Shown here piece after piece: positions 11,597 through 23,073 of a stretch of 64,000 bases of DNA. The DNA is taken from positions 6,572,001 to 6,636,000 of the forward strand of contig AP026545.1 of assembly GCA_026075535.2 (NCBI GenBank). The letters run 5' to 3'. Below the pieces are notes generated by a model. The model was not told where the DNA came from and searched no databases. It saw nothing but the letters and a program-made list of their open reading frames with translations. The DNA comes from Tricholoma matsutake (taxonomy: Eukaryota > Basidiomycota > Agaricomycetes > Agaricales > Tricholomataceae). Positions within the stretch are counted from its first letter, which is position 1. Every line of letters starts with the position of its first letter. A program made the position numbers and the translations under genes.

Positions 11597-12990
11597 ATAA
11601 GTGTCCCAACCTGACAGTAGATGACCCAACCCTAAATGACCTGACCCTAAATGACCCGACAAAATGACCCAACAAAATGACCCAACAAAATGACCCAACA
11701 AAATGACCCAACAAAACGACCCAACAAAATGATCACATAACAAAATGACCCGATGACCTGACAAAATGATAAGACAAAATGGTCCGACAAAATGACCTGA
11801 CAAAATGACCCAACAAAATGACGTGACAAAACTACCCGATAAAATGACCCAAACAAAAGATCCAACAAAATGACCTGACAAAATGACCTGACAAAATGAC
11901 CAGATAAGTCTCCCGACCCGACACTAGATGTCCCAACACTAGATGACCTGACAAAATGACCCGACAAAATGACCTGATAAAATGACCCAAACAAACGATC
12001 CAACAAAATGACCCAACAAAATGATAAGACAAAATGGTGAGACAAAACAACCCAACAAAATGACCAGATAAGTATTCTGACCTGACACTAGATGACACAA
12101 TGCTGGATGACCCGACAAAATGACCCAACAACATGACCCGACAAAATGACCCAACAAAATGACCTGATAAAATGACCCAAACAAATGATCCAACAAAATG
12201 ACCCAACAAAATGATAAGACAAAATGGTGAGACAAAACAACCCAACAAAATGACCAGATAAGTATCCTGACCCGACACTAGATGACACGACGCTGGATGA
12301 CCCAACAAAATGACCCAACAAAATGACCTGACAAAATGACCCAACAATACGACCCATTAAAACGACCCAATAAAATGACCCAAAAAAACGATCTGACAAA
12401 ATGACCCAACAAAATGATAAGACAAAACAGTCCGACTAAATGATGCCACAAAATGACAAGATAAGTATCCCAACCTGACACTAGATGACCCGACAAAATG
12501 ACCCAACAAAATGACCCCATCAAATGATCCGAAAAAATGATCTGACAAAATGACCTGACAAAATGACCAGATAAGTATCCCTACCTGACACTAGATGACC
12601 CAACACTAGATGACCTGATAAAATGACCCGAACAAACAATCCGACAAAATGACCCAAACAAACAATCCGACAAAATGACCCCATAAAATGACCCAAAAAA
12701 ACGATCCAACAAAATGACCCAACAAAATGACCAGATAAGTATCCCGACCTGACAAGAGATGACCCAACACTAGATGACCCAACACTAGATGACCCGACAA
12801 AATGACCCGACAAAATGACCCGACAAAACGACCCAACAAAAATGACCCGACAAAATGACCCAACAAAATGAGCCCACAAAATGACCCGATGAAATACCCC
12901 AACAAACCGATCCAACCACATTGTCATTTTGTTTGGTCATCACCTTGTCGGGTCATTTTGTTGGGTTGTTTTGTCATGTCATTTTCATTT
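11597..12990. repeat. Array B: 13-bp TGACCCGACAAAA repeats with a higher-order period
   Basis: The array begins about 40 bases after the KDZ frame ends. Units are TGACCCGACAAAA and variants in which the CG reads CA or TG. A longer module beginning GACCAGATAAGTATCCC and containing ACACTAGATGACC recurs about seven times (near 11596, 11899, 12061, 12251, 12451, 12560 and 12729), giving a higher-order repeat of 110-300 bp. The last part (about 12920-12990) flips to the GGGTCATTTTGT orientation. It is closely related to array A at 1.0-1.9 kb. Confidence 0.9.
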
Positions 12991-13243
12991 TGTTGGGTTG
13001 TTTTATATTGTTGTAATGGTTTCACATACATTCAAATATCCTTCATGGTCCAAATATGAATAAGGGGGGTGATCCAATATACAATTTCAGAGGTAAGTCT
13101 CTCTCCATTATCTCAAATCATCCTGTATAGCTGCCCTAATACTAGCCACTCTTGCTTGACTCTCCAACATGCTTCAATATGCTGCCATCATAGCAGGTAG
13201 GAGTTCCCTTGGAAGTATAGGATGGTGTTGCCTGGTGTTTTCA
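12991..13243. other. Short spacer, no gene seen
   Basis: AT-rich sequence between the end of array B and the 3' end of the minus-strand unknown gene. No feature was recognised. Confidence 0.4.
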
Positions 13244-14700
13244 TCACCAGTGATGTTCTATGATGATCACAATGAGCATTGTCCAGTTACATTTAAAATT
13301 AAATCCAAGATGAAGAGGATCACTCACAAATTCTCTTTGTGCCCGAAGTGCTTGCTCCAGACTCATACCCCACTGGTTGTTCAAAGATATCGAGAACCAG
13401 GGCTGTCTTTTCTGGCCATTAGTGGTGGGATGTTCTTCCAAGTAATTAGAATGCAATCCTCTAATCTTTTCAAGGAGTCCAAGGGGCTCTTCCTCTGCCT
13501 TGACAATATGATGCATTTGCTTATAAACTTCTGGAACTATAATCTGGAAGCTCTTCAGATAAGGTTTCCCCAGGAATTGTTGACCCGCAGCCTGCCCGAT
13601 TTTAGAAAACCAAATGAAATGACATTTCCCATTGGTTCACTTACCAATTCTTCTATAATCATTTCCAGATATTGCAATTTATGCTCCATTGAATGATTGT
13701 TATGAGGACTGATTGCCACCATGAACAAACTCTGTGAGCAGAGAAGATCCATGAATTCTTGTGCTTTGGCATTGTTCGAAAAGGGAAAATCAATGACACC
13801 TTCATGGATAAACACTGGCAATACATTCCAGTTGACACTCATGGTTGGTTATCTGACCATCTCTCAGGTTTCAAGTAAATATATCCAATGTTGATTGTTA
13901 CATAAGTTGCATAGCCATAAGCAGACTTCCAATCATCAAGACTCCATTATCTACTTTTGATCATCGGGTTAAAGGCAAGGTAAGTTGGACTGGACATTCC
14001 ACATTGGAGATTTCCTCATCATCTACAAGATCTTCCCTTTCTATCAAGAGCTCTCCCACAGCCACATGTACCATTCCCAATGCCAGTGACAAGTCCTGCT
14101 GACTTCGGCTGACATCGAGCAAAACCCTTGATTGGGAGGAAGGGGTAATTTTATTGACACCTGGCCCCACCTGTTATCAATAAGAAATATTATCATTCTA
14201 GTATCTAATAATGAGATGTAGTGCTACATACCATGTTCTGGAATCTCAGTACATCTGGGAAAAGGTCTGGATCAATGACCATGGGAGTACTGGTGATCCA
14301 CCAAGGATCGAGGTATGGTTCCACAATCCTTGTCAAGTCGATGTCGGTAGTAGCCTCCCTGAGTGACGAAAGGCTTCCCTTGAATGTGCCGATGTCAAAA
14401 CTTGATATGTCAGTGACCAAGGAGTGCAGTCTTTTTTGAAAAGGGGTGAGATAAAGGAACTTGTTCTCAAGGATCATCCATCCAAGTATAATTTCCAGAA
14501 TCCCCTAACACTGGATAAAAATGGAGTTATGTAGGAGTAATGCAACTTACAAGTTCTTGCTTCATCCTGGCTTTCCAAACATGATAATACTCATTGAGAC
14601 CCGACTGATGATGAGGCTCTTTAGCTTCAAGTGTAGCTGCTCTAGCCCGGGAGCAGAGATAATCAACAACTGCCTGGCATGTTACTTTCAGAGCACTCAT
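13244..14700 (-). CDS. Unknown multi-exon gene, head-to-head with the TET/JBP gene
   Basis: The likely start is ATG 14700-14698 (MSALKVTCQAVVDYLCSRAR). Exon 1 ends at 14551 with a GTAAGT donor. The next exon (14505-14232) encodes LTPFQKRLHSLVTDISSFD and ends at a GTATGT donor. The next starts GPGVNKITPSSQSRVLL (from 14171). Downstream segments give GYIYLKPERW, VFIHEGVIDFPFSNNAKAQ and EQALRAQREFVSDPLHLGF. The exon 1 to exon 2 junction is one base out of phase in my reading, so the gene may be damaged or the model wrong. No family is recognised. Its placement between the KDZ array and a TET/JBP gene suggests cargo of the same element. Confidence 0.4.
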
Positions 14701-15003
14701 TGTCAGGAGTAATGATAGATATTGATGAGAATGATTAGAAAAATCAACATCTATCATTGATCGCTTATTGGTATCGGAGATCAAAGTCACTGATGATGTT
14801 CAGATGATGTTCATAGATGAAAGATAACATAAATCAGAATCAGGATCGGGATGGACAACAATAGCAGTGACATTTCATTTCACTGGACATTCTTGACAAT
14901 TGGAATGTCAGATATCAGATTGATTTGAGTGATCAGTAGATAAAGGCCCCTCTGATTTATATAAATACAATCTGTTGTCTATGTCAGATTCATCGGATTC
15001 AAC
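14701..15003. promoter_or_regulatory. Probable divergent promoter with TATA box for the TET/JBP gene
   Basis: About 300 bases separate the ATGs of the minus-strand unknown gene and the plus-strand TET/JBP gene. TTTATATAAATA at 14956-14967 is a good TATA element about 40 bases before ATG 15004. Short repeated words (GATGATGTTCA at about 14790-14815) occur nearer the minus-strand gene. Confidence 0.5.
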
Positions 15004-16281
15004 ATGTCATTACCATCTAACTTGCCTTTCTTCTTGACCAACACTGTTTCGGACTACCTCCGAGCCCTATTTTGGTGGGTGATTTCAAGGAAGGTCCATG
15101 ACAATCAGAATGTTCCCGATCTCGCAAAGATGAAGGCAATTTGGCCGATCTATAACCAACAGAATCCTAGCCCACTTCCTCCACTTTCACTATCAGTTCA
15201 ACTAGCAGTTGACTGTGAACAAATGGCAACAATGGCAGCTGATGCATATTGCAATAGAAGTAATATTTAGATTTTGTCAATTTGAAATTTATGGCTAAAT
15301 GATTTCAGTGAAATTCAATGATCTTGATGTGCAAAGATATGACTCAAACATGTTATCGAAGAGACCGACCAGTCGGAATGACTCCAAGGAGGATTCCTTG
15401 ATTGTGACAAGCCATTATGATGGACAGAGACTGCTTACCCAGCCGACCATTGTCCTAGACATGCATGAACGGATCCTACTTTGGTTCCTGCCTGGCATCC
15501 TGAGCCCTGAAAGACAGGTGAGAACTTGTTGATATAATAATACCCCCTCTGATTCATTCAACTATCATGTGGCTTGTAGAGAATTCTTTGGGAGGCTGCA
15601 CTGAAGATGGATCAATCTCTCAGAGGATCCCTTACTCTGAATCCGACTCACACAAAATGGTGTTCAGATCCTCAATATTATAAATCTCCTGGAAAATGTC
15701 AGCCTTATCCTGGCAATATCAATCTCTCACCAGCTTGGTTCCAGCAAGCACACAATGTAAGTTGAAGGTTTTTATATTTCAGGGCCTTTACTTCTATCTT
15801 CTGATTGTTCTAGACTCCTAAATTCAAGCCCGAGATTTCAGAGACCTTGAAGCTGAGATCAGAGAACCTGACCACACTTGGATGGCTGAAAGAAACTTCA
15901 GAATCATTTGTGATGATGGGCACCTTGCTCAGCATTGTTCATCCTGAATTGTATGAGATTGGTCAGGGGGTGCTGAAGAAGATGGGAGATTCTCCAGACA
16001 TGGTAAAGGATGGTGAGGAGGTGCTAGAGGTTTTACAGCTGTGGACGACACCTTTCTCAGGATATGGTTTGATCAGTAATTGCATCACCCCTATGCATTG
16101 GGACAACAATTCCCAAGGCCCATGGTACAACTGTTTAACGACCATCAGAGTTTATGAAAAGGGAGATTATCCTTTGGGAACAATGGTTTTCCTGCTGGGA
16201 AAGGTAATCCAACATGGAATGTCAGAGATTAATGGGAACCGGGTATGTATTGCCCAATATATGAGGGATAATGTTCAGTAG
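15004..16281 (+). CDS. TET/JBP-family 2-oxoglutarate/Fe(II) dioxygenase, intact frame
   Basis: Four exons (15004-15259, 15309-15517, 15580-15756, 15814-16281) join in phase with GT-AG introns of 49-62 nt and give 369 aa without a stop. The C-terminal part is the dioxygenase core. ISNCITPMHWDNNSQGPWYN supplies the HxD iron ligands (His309, Asp311). VIQHGMSEINGNRVCIAQYM supplies the second iron His (His348) and the 2-oxoglutarate-binding Arg (Arg357), followed by RDNVQ. The order and spacing match basidiomycete TET/JBP proteins carried with KDZ transposons. Members of this family oxidise 5-methylcytosine in DNA. Activity on 5mC here is inferred from family, not shown. No other domain, such as a zinc finger, was seen. 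The gene lies on the same strand as the KDZ transposase, about 3.4 kb downstream, with a TATA box at 14956. Confidence 0.88.
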
Positions 16282-16554
16282 AGGATGAGGATGAGATTGC
16301 CTGAGTGGATGACAGTGACCAAGACTTTCTCATCTGTGCCAGTCTGAATGATTTGTATTTCTGATTTTATTTCGTGATACAATATCATACTGGGTGACAA
16401 ATGAACTTTTGTATGGTTATCTTCTGATGTAATGATGTGGAGCTAGCACTTCAACATATTTTGACCAGCATGCCCAACAGAGAACATAACCTTTGAAGGA
16501 TGCCATGCACCAATACATGCGACCTTGCAGAGACCCTTGTGTGTCTTCCTTTGA

Positions 16555-16795
16555 CCCATGGGCCCATTCATCATATGGTCCACTGCAGTATTAATATAAC
16601 CCATGGGCCCATCCATCATATGATACACTACAGTGTTGACATGACCCATGGGCCCATCCATCATATGGTCCACTACAGTGTTGACATGAATGGGCCCATC
16701 CATCATATGTTCCACTATAGTGTTGACATGACCCATGGGCCCATCCATCATATGGTCCACTGCAGTATTGACTTGACCCATGGGCCCATTCATGA
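16555..16795. repeat. 45-bp tandem repeat, about 5.4 copies
   Basis: The unit begins CCCATGGGCCCATCCATCAT and continues ATGGTCCACTACAGTGTTGACATGA. Copies follow head to tail; one lacks about 8 bases at its start. The open frames across it are repeat artefacts. It lies between the TET/JBP gene and the truncated copia element. Confidence 0.9.
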
Positions 16796-18128
16796 CAAAT
16801 GGCCTATAGCAGTACTCATATCACCCATAAGCCCATCCTATTTCCATGACCTTATATCTACCACATGAGCCCACTTATCTACTATGGTCTGTTATAATCC
16901 ATGGGCCCAGATTAGCTGGACCATTTCAAACATCTTAAAGCCACCATTAGTTGGTCCATTTGTAATGGTCCAAATACACTGAAGGGGCTGAATGGTGAAC
17001 TCAAGACCCACCAAATGGAAGCATGGCTCCAGTTGTGTGGAATAGACCACAAATTTACTGTGCCTTACACTTCTGCCCATATTGGTCATGTTGAGCGCAT
17101 GCACCAGACATTGATGGGAAAGGCATGCACTATGCACCTCTATGCAAACTTGCCTACTTTCCTATGGGATGAGTTATACTTAACCACTGCTCATTTACAT
17201 GCCAAAACTACAACTTGTTCACTTAATGGTAACACACCAGGGGAGAAATGGCATGGGTGCAAACCTGATTATTCTTACATGAGGGAAATTGGATGTAAAG
17301 CATATGTCTTCATTCAGGACCAACATAATCCCAAGGTCTATGAGCATTCTTTAGAGTGCATCCTCATCGGGTATGAACCAAAATCGAAGGCATATTGATG
17401 CTATCACTGAGAAATACAGAAGGTTTATAGTTCATATCATGTCAAGTTTGTTGAAACTCATGACGGCCATATGCCTGTTCCCCCACAACCCCAGCTGGAT
17501 CCAGCTGTAGTGGAACCAGTTGACAAGCCTTCAATTCACAACCATGACCTTCATCCTATTGATGCCAATCCTGATGATGATTTCCTCACCACCAACATCC
17601 CTGTCCAAATTCCTGCGCTGAACCCACCCGCTTCAATATTAGTACCCACTTTGCCAGAACCATTCCCATGTCGATCCTCCAGGATACCAATACCCACTGA
17701 GAAGAATCCTGGTGGGGGGCTGGTGATGACTAGGCTTGGGAGAGCAGTGCAGGAATCAAAGGAGTCGGCTGAGTGTGTCAAGGAAGTTCAAGCAGAATGG
17801 AAGAAGCTTTTAGCTGATCTCTGTACTGTCATTGCACCTGATGTGTCATTGATCAATCATGAATCATGATTGGCAGGTCAAAGGGTCTTTTGATGACATC
17901 ATGCTTGGTGATCAGACACATCACCTCTCCATATTAATCTTGGAGATGTCAGATATTGACCCTGGAATCACTTCAATTCAAAGATGACCTGTGATCTTGG
18001 GAGGAAGCTAAGAATTCTGCAGATGCTAAACAATGGGAAGATGGTTACCAGAATGAACTTCAATCCCTGAAAGATATGTCTGTCTACAAACTTATTCCAC
18101 GTGCTGATGTGCCACATGGTCGCCATTG

Positions 18129-18405
18129 AGTGTTGCCATGGCTCGAGCCACATTTTTTGCTATCTTGGGAAATAAATTACGTAGAATCACTAAAATATTT
18201 GAGGAGCCAGATCCCATCAAAAGCCAAGGGGTCTCCTGCCAACTCTAAGCGATTGGAGAAGCAGTTCCTGAGATATTCCAGTGGCTTAGAGTTGGCAGGA
18301 GACCCCTTGGCTTTTGATGGGATCTAGCTCCTCAAATATTTTAGTGATTTTACATAATTTATTTCCCAAGATAGCAAAAAATGCGGCTCGAGCCATGGCA
18401 ACACT
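18129..18405. mobile_element. 277-bp foldback element inside copia RT
   Basis: Near-perfect inverted arms of 122 bp (18129-18250 and 18284-18405) flank a 33-bp loop. The outer end is AGTGTTGCCATGGCTCGAGC. It interrupts the codons after the RADVPHGR part of copia RT. GTCGC occurs at both flanks, so a 5-bp or longer target duplication with some later mutation is likely. No coding capacity. Confidence 0.85.
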
Positions 18406-18623
18406 AGTCGCTGTATTCGCAAAGGTCAGCCCATCTTCCATATTAAGCATGATGAGATGGGTCAGGCAGTTCATTGGAAGGTATGCCTTGTCTTCAAGGG
18501 TTTTGAACAAATCTATGGCAAGAATTACATGGAAACTACCTCACCTATGATGCACATGGAATCTTGGCGGATCCTCCTACACATTGCCACATCACTCAGA
18601 TGGGACACCCAACAGATCAACGT

Positions 18624-19612
18624 TGATAGGTCCACCTTGCGCTCTAAGCTCTGGGAACGTCTCCAAATGCATCGACACATTACCACACACACTCCCAACC
18701 CTACGAACCTCTATGAACCCCACAAAACTGCTCCAAAACGATTTCAAACGACTTCAAACGACTTTGCAACACTTTGAGCAAGTTCGAATGACTTTGCAGC
18801 ACCTCAAACACCTTCCGCCGCTGTATGCCTATTGCACCACCCTTCAGACACATGCAGCACACCTTGCACGAGTTAGTGCGTCACATATCAAGCACCACCA
18901 GACACGAGGAGATACAACAAACAATGGGATTTTAGGACACGATTGTGGCGCTTTGACATTTCAATGATATATTGGATCAATAGGACAGGTACCCTTGATA
19001 CATTGTGACTCTATACATTTCCCTTCTCATCATCTTTCATTTATTTTATGATTTGCAAAGTTCTTTATTGTTTTATATCTTGCCTCATGTAGTCCTCATG
19101 TTTTATTTCCTTTTAAGTACCATCTCTTCCAAACATATATAGCCTTGTACTAGCTACTTAGAATGACAGGATAGATTGTCCTCTCATATCCATTGTCTGA
19201 TTTAAGAGCAATCCTCTTGAGTCCAAGTCTCTAGTCATAGACCTGAAGTATCTCAAACTTCCTTGAACTTTCTGTATTAGCTTCTCAAAACTATTGTCTA
19301 TCGTCTCTCGAGACTCTGTCGTCTCTATAGTCTATCCTCAGCATCCGTTGAATCCATCCTCATCCTCTACAAGCCCCTCAAACTTCCTCAAACTTCTTCG
19401 AACATCCTCAACCTTTCCTTGAAGCACTTCGCAGAGCTTCGTATGCCCTTGAACATCATTGAACATCATCGGACCTCCTCACATCTAGTTCCCTTACTCT
19501 TGGGTAACAGCGGTAATATTTAGGACCACCTCACAACCTTCCTCTAACTAGTGTTATACCATTTGAGGCCTTTTTGTGGGTTTTGTTTAAGTTTCCTGGT
19601 TGAGCATCATCA
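18624..19612 (-). mobile_element. Solo LTR of the gypsy B family
   Basis: It begins TGATAGGTCCACCTTGCGC and ends GAGCATCATCA. It is a diverged match to the approximately 1008-bp LTRs of gypsy B at 24235-27322 and 35039-36046, on the opposite strand of the window. It interrupts copia RT between codons for INV and KT. The 4-bp flanks are ACGT (18620-18623) and ACAT (19613-19616), a target duplication differing by one CG to CA change. With no internal region present, this is the usual product of LTR-LTR recombination. Confidence 0.85.
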
Positions 19613-20889
19613 ACATCAAAACCACTTTTCTATATGGCCTTTTACTGGATGATGAAATTCAGTACATGGAACAACCAACAGGTTTCAAAGAACTGGGGAA
19701 GGAGAATTGGGTATGGGAACTGCAGCGGGGATTATATGGTATGAAGCAGAGTGGATGTATTTGGAATCAGACACTGAACACACAGATGGTATCATGGGGT
19801 TTTACAAGATTATCCTGCAAATTGTGCATCTACTATTGGAAAACTGACACAGGTACTATCATAGTGGCTGTTCATGTTGACAACTACCTTTCCATCACTA
19901 GTTGTAAGGTGGAGAACAAGCACTTCAAGGATCAGATGCAGAAGGTATGGACAATCTCTGATCTTGGGATGGTGCAGTTTGTTGTCAGCATTGCTATTAC
20001 CTGGGATGCAACACATCGTACAGTGGTGTTGTCTCAGACAGCACTGATTGACAAGATCATCTCACAATTTGGTCAGACTGTATCTAATCCACTGTTAGCA
20101 CCAATGGAACCTGGACAAAAATTATGATGAGTTGATCAGTCGACTCTTACATCTGATGTGCAGGCTAAACTACAAGGACTGCCCTACCGTTCACTAGTCG
20201 GTTGCCTCTTATACCTCGCCATCTCTACATGTCCCAACATCTCCTATGCCATCCAACAACTGTCCCAGTTTCTTGACTCCTATTCTTTTGAACATTGGCA
20301 TGCCACCATATGACTGGTACACTACCTGAAGGGGACGTGAGATCTTAAATTATATCTGGGGGGTGATAATCCTATCTCCCTAATGGTGTACATGGACTCT
20401 GACTGGGCCAACTGCTTGGATACAAGACATAGTGTGGGTGGGTACATGTGTTCACTTGGATCAGGTGCCATCTCCTGGACTGTGCACAAACAGAAACCCG
20501 TTGCAGCTTCATCTTGCAAAGCAGAGTATGTTGCTGTTTTTGAGTCTGCAAAAGAATGCATCAGGATTTGAGCTCTACTTACAGCCATTGGATATTCACC
20601 TATTGCACCTACTCCCATCCTTTGCAACAGCACCACATCAATTAATCTGTCTGAGGACCCACTCCTTCATTCCCAAGTCAAACATGTCAACATCAAATTC
20701 CACTTCTTATGCAAGTGCATGCAATCACAAGAGCTCAAAGTACAGTATGTGCACACCCATGATAACATTGCCAACATATTCACAAAAGCTCTCAATGTCA
20801 AAACCTTTATTTGCCTCTGCAGTTTTCTAGGGCTCAAATAATTCTTTTTGTGATTCCATGCAAGGAGGAGTATTCATGGTGAGGAGGAG

Positions 20890-21207
20890 TGTTGAGATCA
20901 GCACTGTGAATGGCGCTTTCATGCCCCTTTGATGTGGTATACTATTTATAGAACATCATATGATGTGACATTCCCCCTTGTCTTTTTGGTCCCTTTCTAT
21001 CTCATCCTTTATCATATTCCATTGTTAAACTTATAGTATATATACTTACACACATATACTAGACACCTCAGTCCATTACACACTGACTGAGTTTTCTTGT
21101 GTATTGCTTAGGTTGGATCTCTATACTGTGACCTTAGAATGGTTATACTTTATTGTGGGTTTGTGCAGTTTTACAGGGGTTTGTGCAGGTCCTCACAGTT
21201 TCCCACA
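20890..21207 (+). repeat. 3' LTR of copia copy 1 (right end uncertain)
   Basis: It starts TGTTGAGATCAGCACTGTGA directly after a purine-rich tract (GGTGAGGAGGAG). The LTR of copy 2 starts similarly (TGTTGAGAGACACACCGTGA). A TATATATACTTACACAC segment near 21038 could be the promoter. The right end was not fixed because no 5' LTR is present. Confidence 0.6.
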
Positions 21208-21248
21208 GAATTCTATATAATTAAGATAGATCTACAAAATTACATACA

Positions 21249-21440
21249 ATAAGAACCCCCTTCACTTGTGTTTGGAGTGAGAGAGGGGTGGTGGTGGCTG
21301 TAATGGCATAAAACAAAAGAAGAAACCCCTCTCCTCGTGCTTGGAGCAAGGGAGGGGGTGGCTGTGGCTGTGGTTGTCTAGAACAAATCAAGAAACCCCT
21401 CCACTCATGTTTGGAGTGAGGGAGGGGGTAGCCATGGCTG
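21249..21440. repeat. Degenerate tandem repeat of about 75 bp, 2.5 copies
   Basis: Each copy reads AGAAACCCCT, then a CACTCATGTTTGGAGTGAG-like block, then a G-rich GGGAGGGGGTGGCTGTGG segment. The open minus-strand frame over it is a repeat product. Confidence 0.7.
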
Positions 21441-23073
21441 TAGTCTGAGGTGTCGAAGTGAGCTTGTGGTGCATAATGGGTGTCAAGCATGGGGGAAATA
21501 GGGTGCTGTGGGTCATCATTGTAGATGCTGAGGCCGGCTGGGTGGAGCTGGAGCAGATGGGGGGTGTCGAAAGGTGTCGACAGCCTCATTAATGATGAGG
21601 GGTGGTGTAATATGCGGGCAGTTGCAAAATGGGCATTTTCGGGGTGTCTGGGGCAAGTTGAGGAGGTGGGGCAGGGCCTGAGACTGTTCTGGTGTCTCTA
21701 GCTGCTTGTCTCGTGGCTCTGGAGCTTCGGTTCATGGTCTAGCCTGGTCCAGAGCAGGAATACGGTCAATGATGACAAACATGTCATTGCTGACGTGGCA
21801 GATCACGTAGGCTCGGGGTGGGCAGAAGGGGCCTAGGGAATGAGCTGGGGCAGACAGGGTGCTATGGGAGGTGGTATGGGTTGTTGTCATAGATGGTGGG
21901 GCAGGCTGGGTGGATCTGTCAAGTCCACAACACATTCAGATGAACAAGTACGCATGACCTTGCGTAATGGCATTTGCTGGGCTCTGTATGCTGATGGTGT
22001 GTCGTTTATGGCCTGGTGATGGTTCTCAACAGTCAGGGGTGTTGTTTGTGTGCTAGACGCGGCTTTAGACGCCGTTTTTGGGGCCTGTTGTAGTGGCATT
22101 GTTGACAGTGACATGGGGCTGTAGTGTCTGTCATGGTGCTGTGCTCAACTCACCAGTGTGTGGTGTTGTTTTCGAGGGGCTGGGAGCTGGTTTGAAGCTG
22201 GGGAAAGGGTGGTGGTGGTGGTTCTCAAGGATGGTTCCATTGAGTAGAGCATGCATTCCAGTGAGCACATTTTCCTGTAGTCTCATATCTCCGTTGGCTG
22301 GCCTTTGGACCATCTTCATGCATCATTTGCAACTCAGTGAGTTGTCTAGAAAGTTTCGTCAAGTATATGATGCATTCAGAGGAACACATCTGTATGACCT
22401 CACATAATGGTGTGGGCTCAAGAGAGGGGGATGTGGAGGCCGTATGCCATCATTTTTTGAGGAGCTGATGGAAGGTACTCATGCTGGAAATCCAGTCGTG
22501 AGGTAGTCATCATTGTTGACAATGTTGATGGTGTTGACAACTGTGACATGGCGTGTGATGGAGACATTGATGATGACATGGTGCAGGGTTGGTAACGGTT
22601 GTGCAGGGTCATTTGAAATGTTTGTAGTCAGGTGAGATGGGCAGGGTGAAGATGGGGTATATGCGGTGTACAAATGACAGTATGGTTTGTAGTTCAGGGG
22701 GCGTGTCTGGTGTGAAAAAATTGACCATTTTGGGAATTTTCAGGGTTGGCGGGGTTTCAGGAAAAGAATGGGAGTGAGAGAGTAGAGTGTGTATAGTAAG
22801 TCCATTATTAAAAAAAAGTGGAAGGAAGCCGGAGCTTCCAACACTCAGGGACACAAAAACTATAAGGAACTTAATATGATTCGAGGGAGGAAACTAGAAT
22901 ACAGTACATGCACTCGAGTATAGACTATATATTAATGGAATGACATGTGATAATGGAGTGGCATGTGATAATGTAGTGATGATGTAAGAGGCACTCTTAC
23001 AGTCGTGAGTCTGTGGAGGCAGGCTTACACTAAACACACAAAGTTACACTAAACACACAAAGTGTGACCAGAT
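21441..23073. other. G-rich non-coding remnant, no gene recognised
   Basis: The plus strand is G/T-rich with loosely repeated modules (GGGTGCTGTGGGTCATCATTG near 21505 and a similar block near 21855; GTTGACAACTGTGACATGG near 22535 and a similar block near 22098). Two adjacent copies of TTACACTAAACACACAAAG lie at 23025-23062. Small open frames have no recognisable content. Probably old transposon debris. Confidence 0.4.

Larger units (their letters stand above)
16960..20840 (+). pseudogene. Ty1/copia polyprotein copy 1: integrase, RT and RNase H, interrupted twice
   Basis: The 5' LTR, gag and protease are missing. Integrase core resumes at about 16990 (TVPYTSAHIGHVERMHQTLM) and the linker continues to about 17870. 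RT begins at about 18000 (LQSLKDMSVYKLIPRADVP) and is cut at 18129 by a foldback. It resumes at 18406 (HIKHDEMGQAVHWKVCLVFK), is cut at 18624 by a solo gypsy LTR, and resumes at 19617 (TTFLYGLLLDDEIQYMEQP). The RT pair normally read as DD is in VAVHVDNYLSI, with Asn for the second Asp. RNase H follows (DSDWANCLDTRHSVGGYMCS), ending near IFTKALNVKT. Several stops interrupt it. Copy 2 on the minus strand at 61.0-63.1 kb is a close relative. Confidence 0.9.

Noticed and set aside
16555..16795. CRISPR-like array
   Set aside because: The 45-bp units are contiguous without unique spacers, and the window is fungal.
21221..22854. Possible minus-strand gene in the G-rich 21-23 kb region
   Set aside because: Several short frames with His/Pro/Ser-rich content and loosely repeated modules, but no recognisable domain, consistent frame or splice sites.
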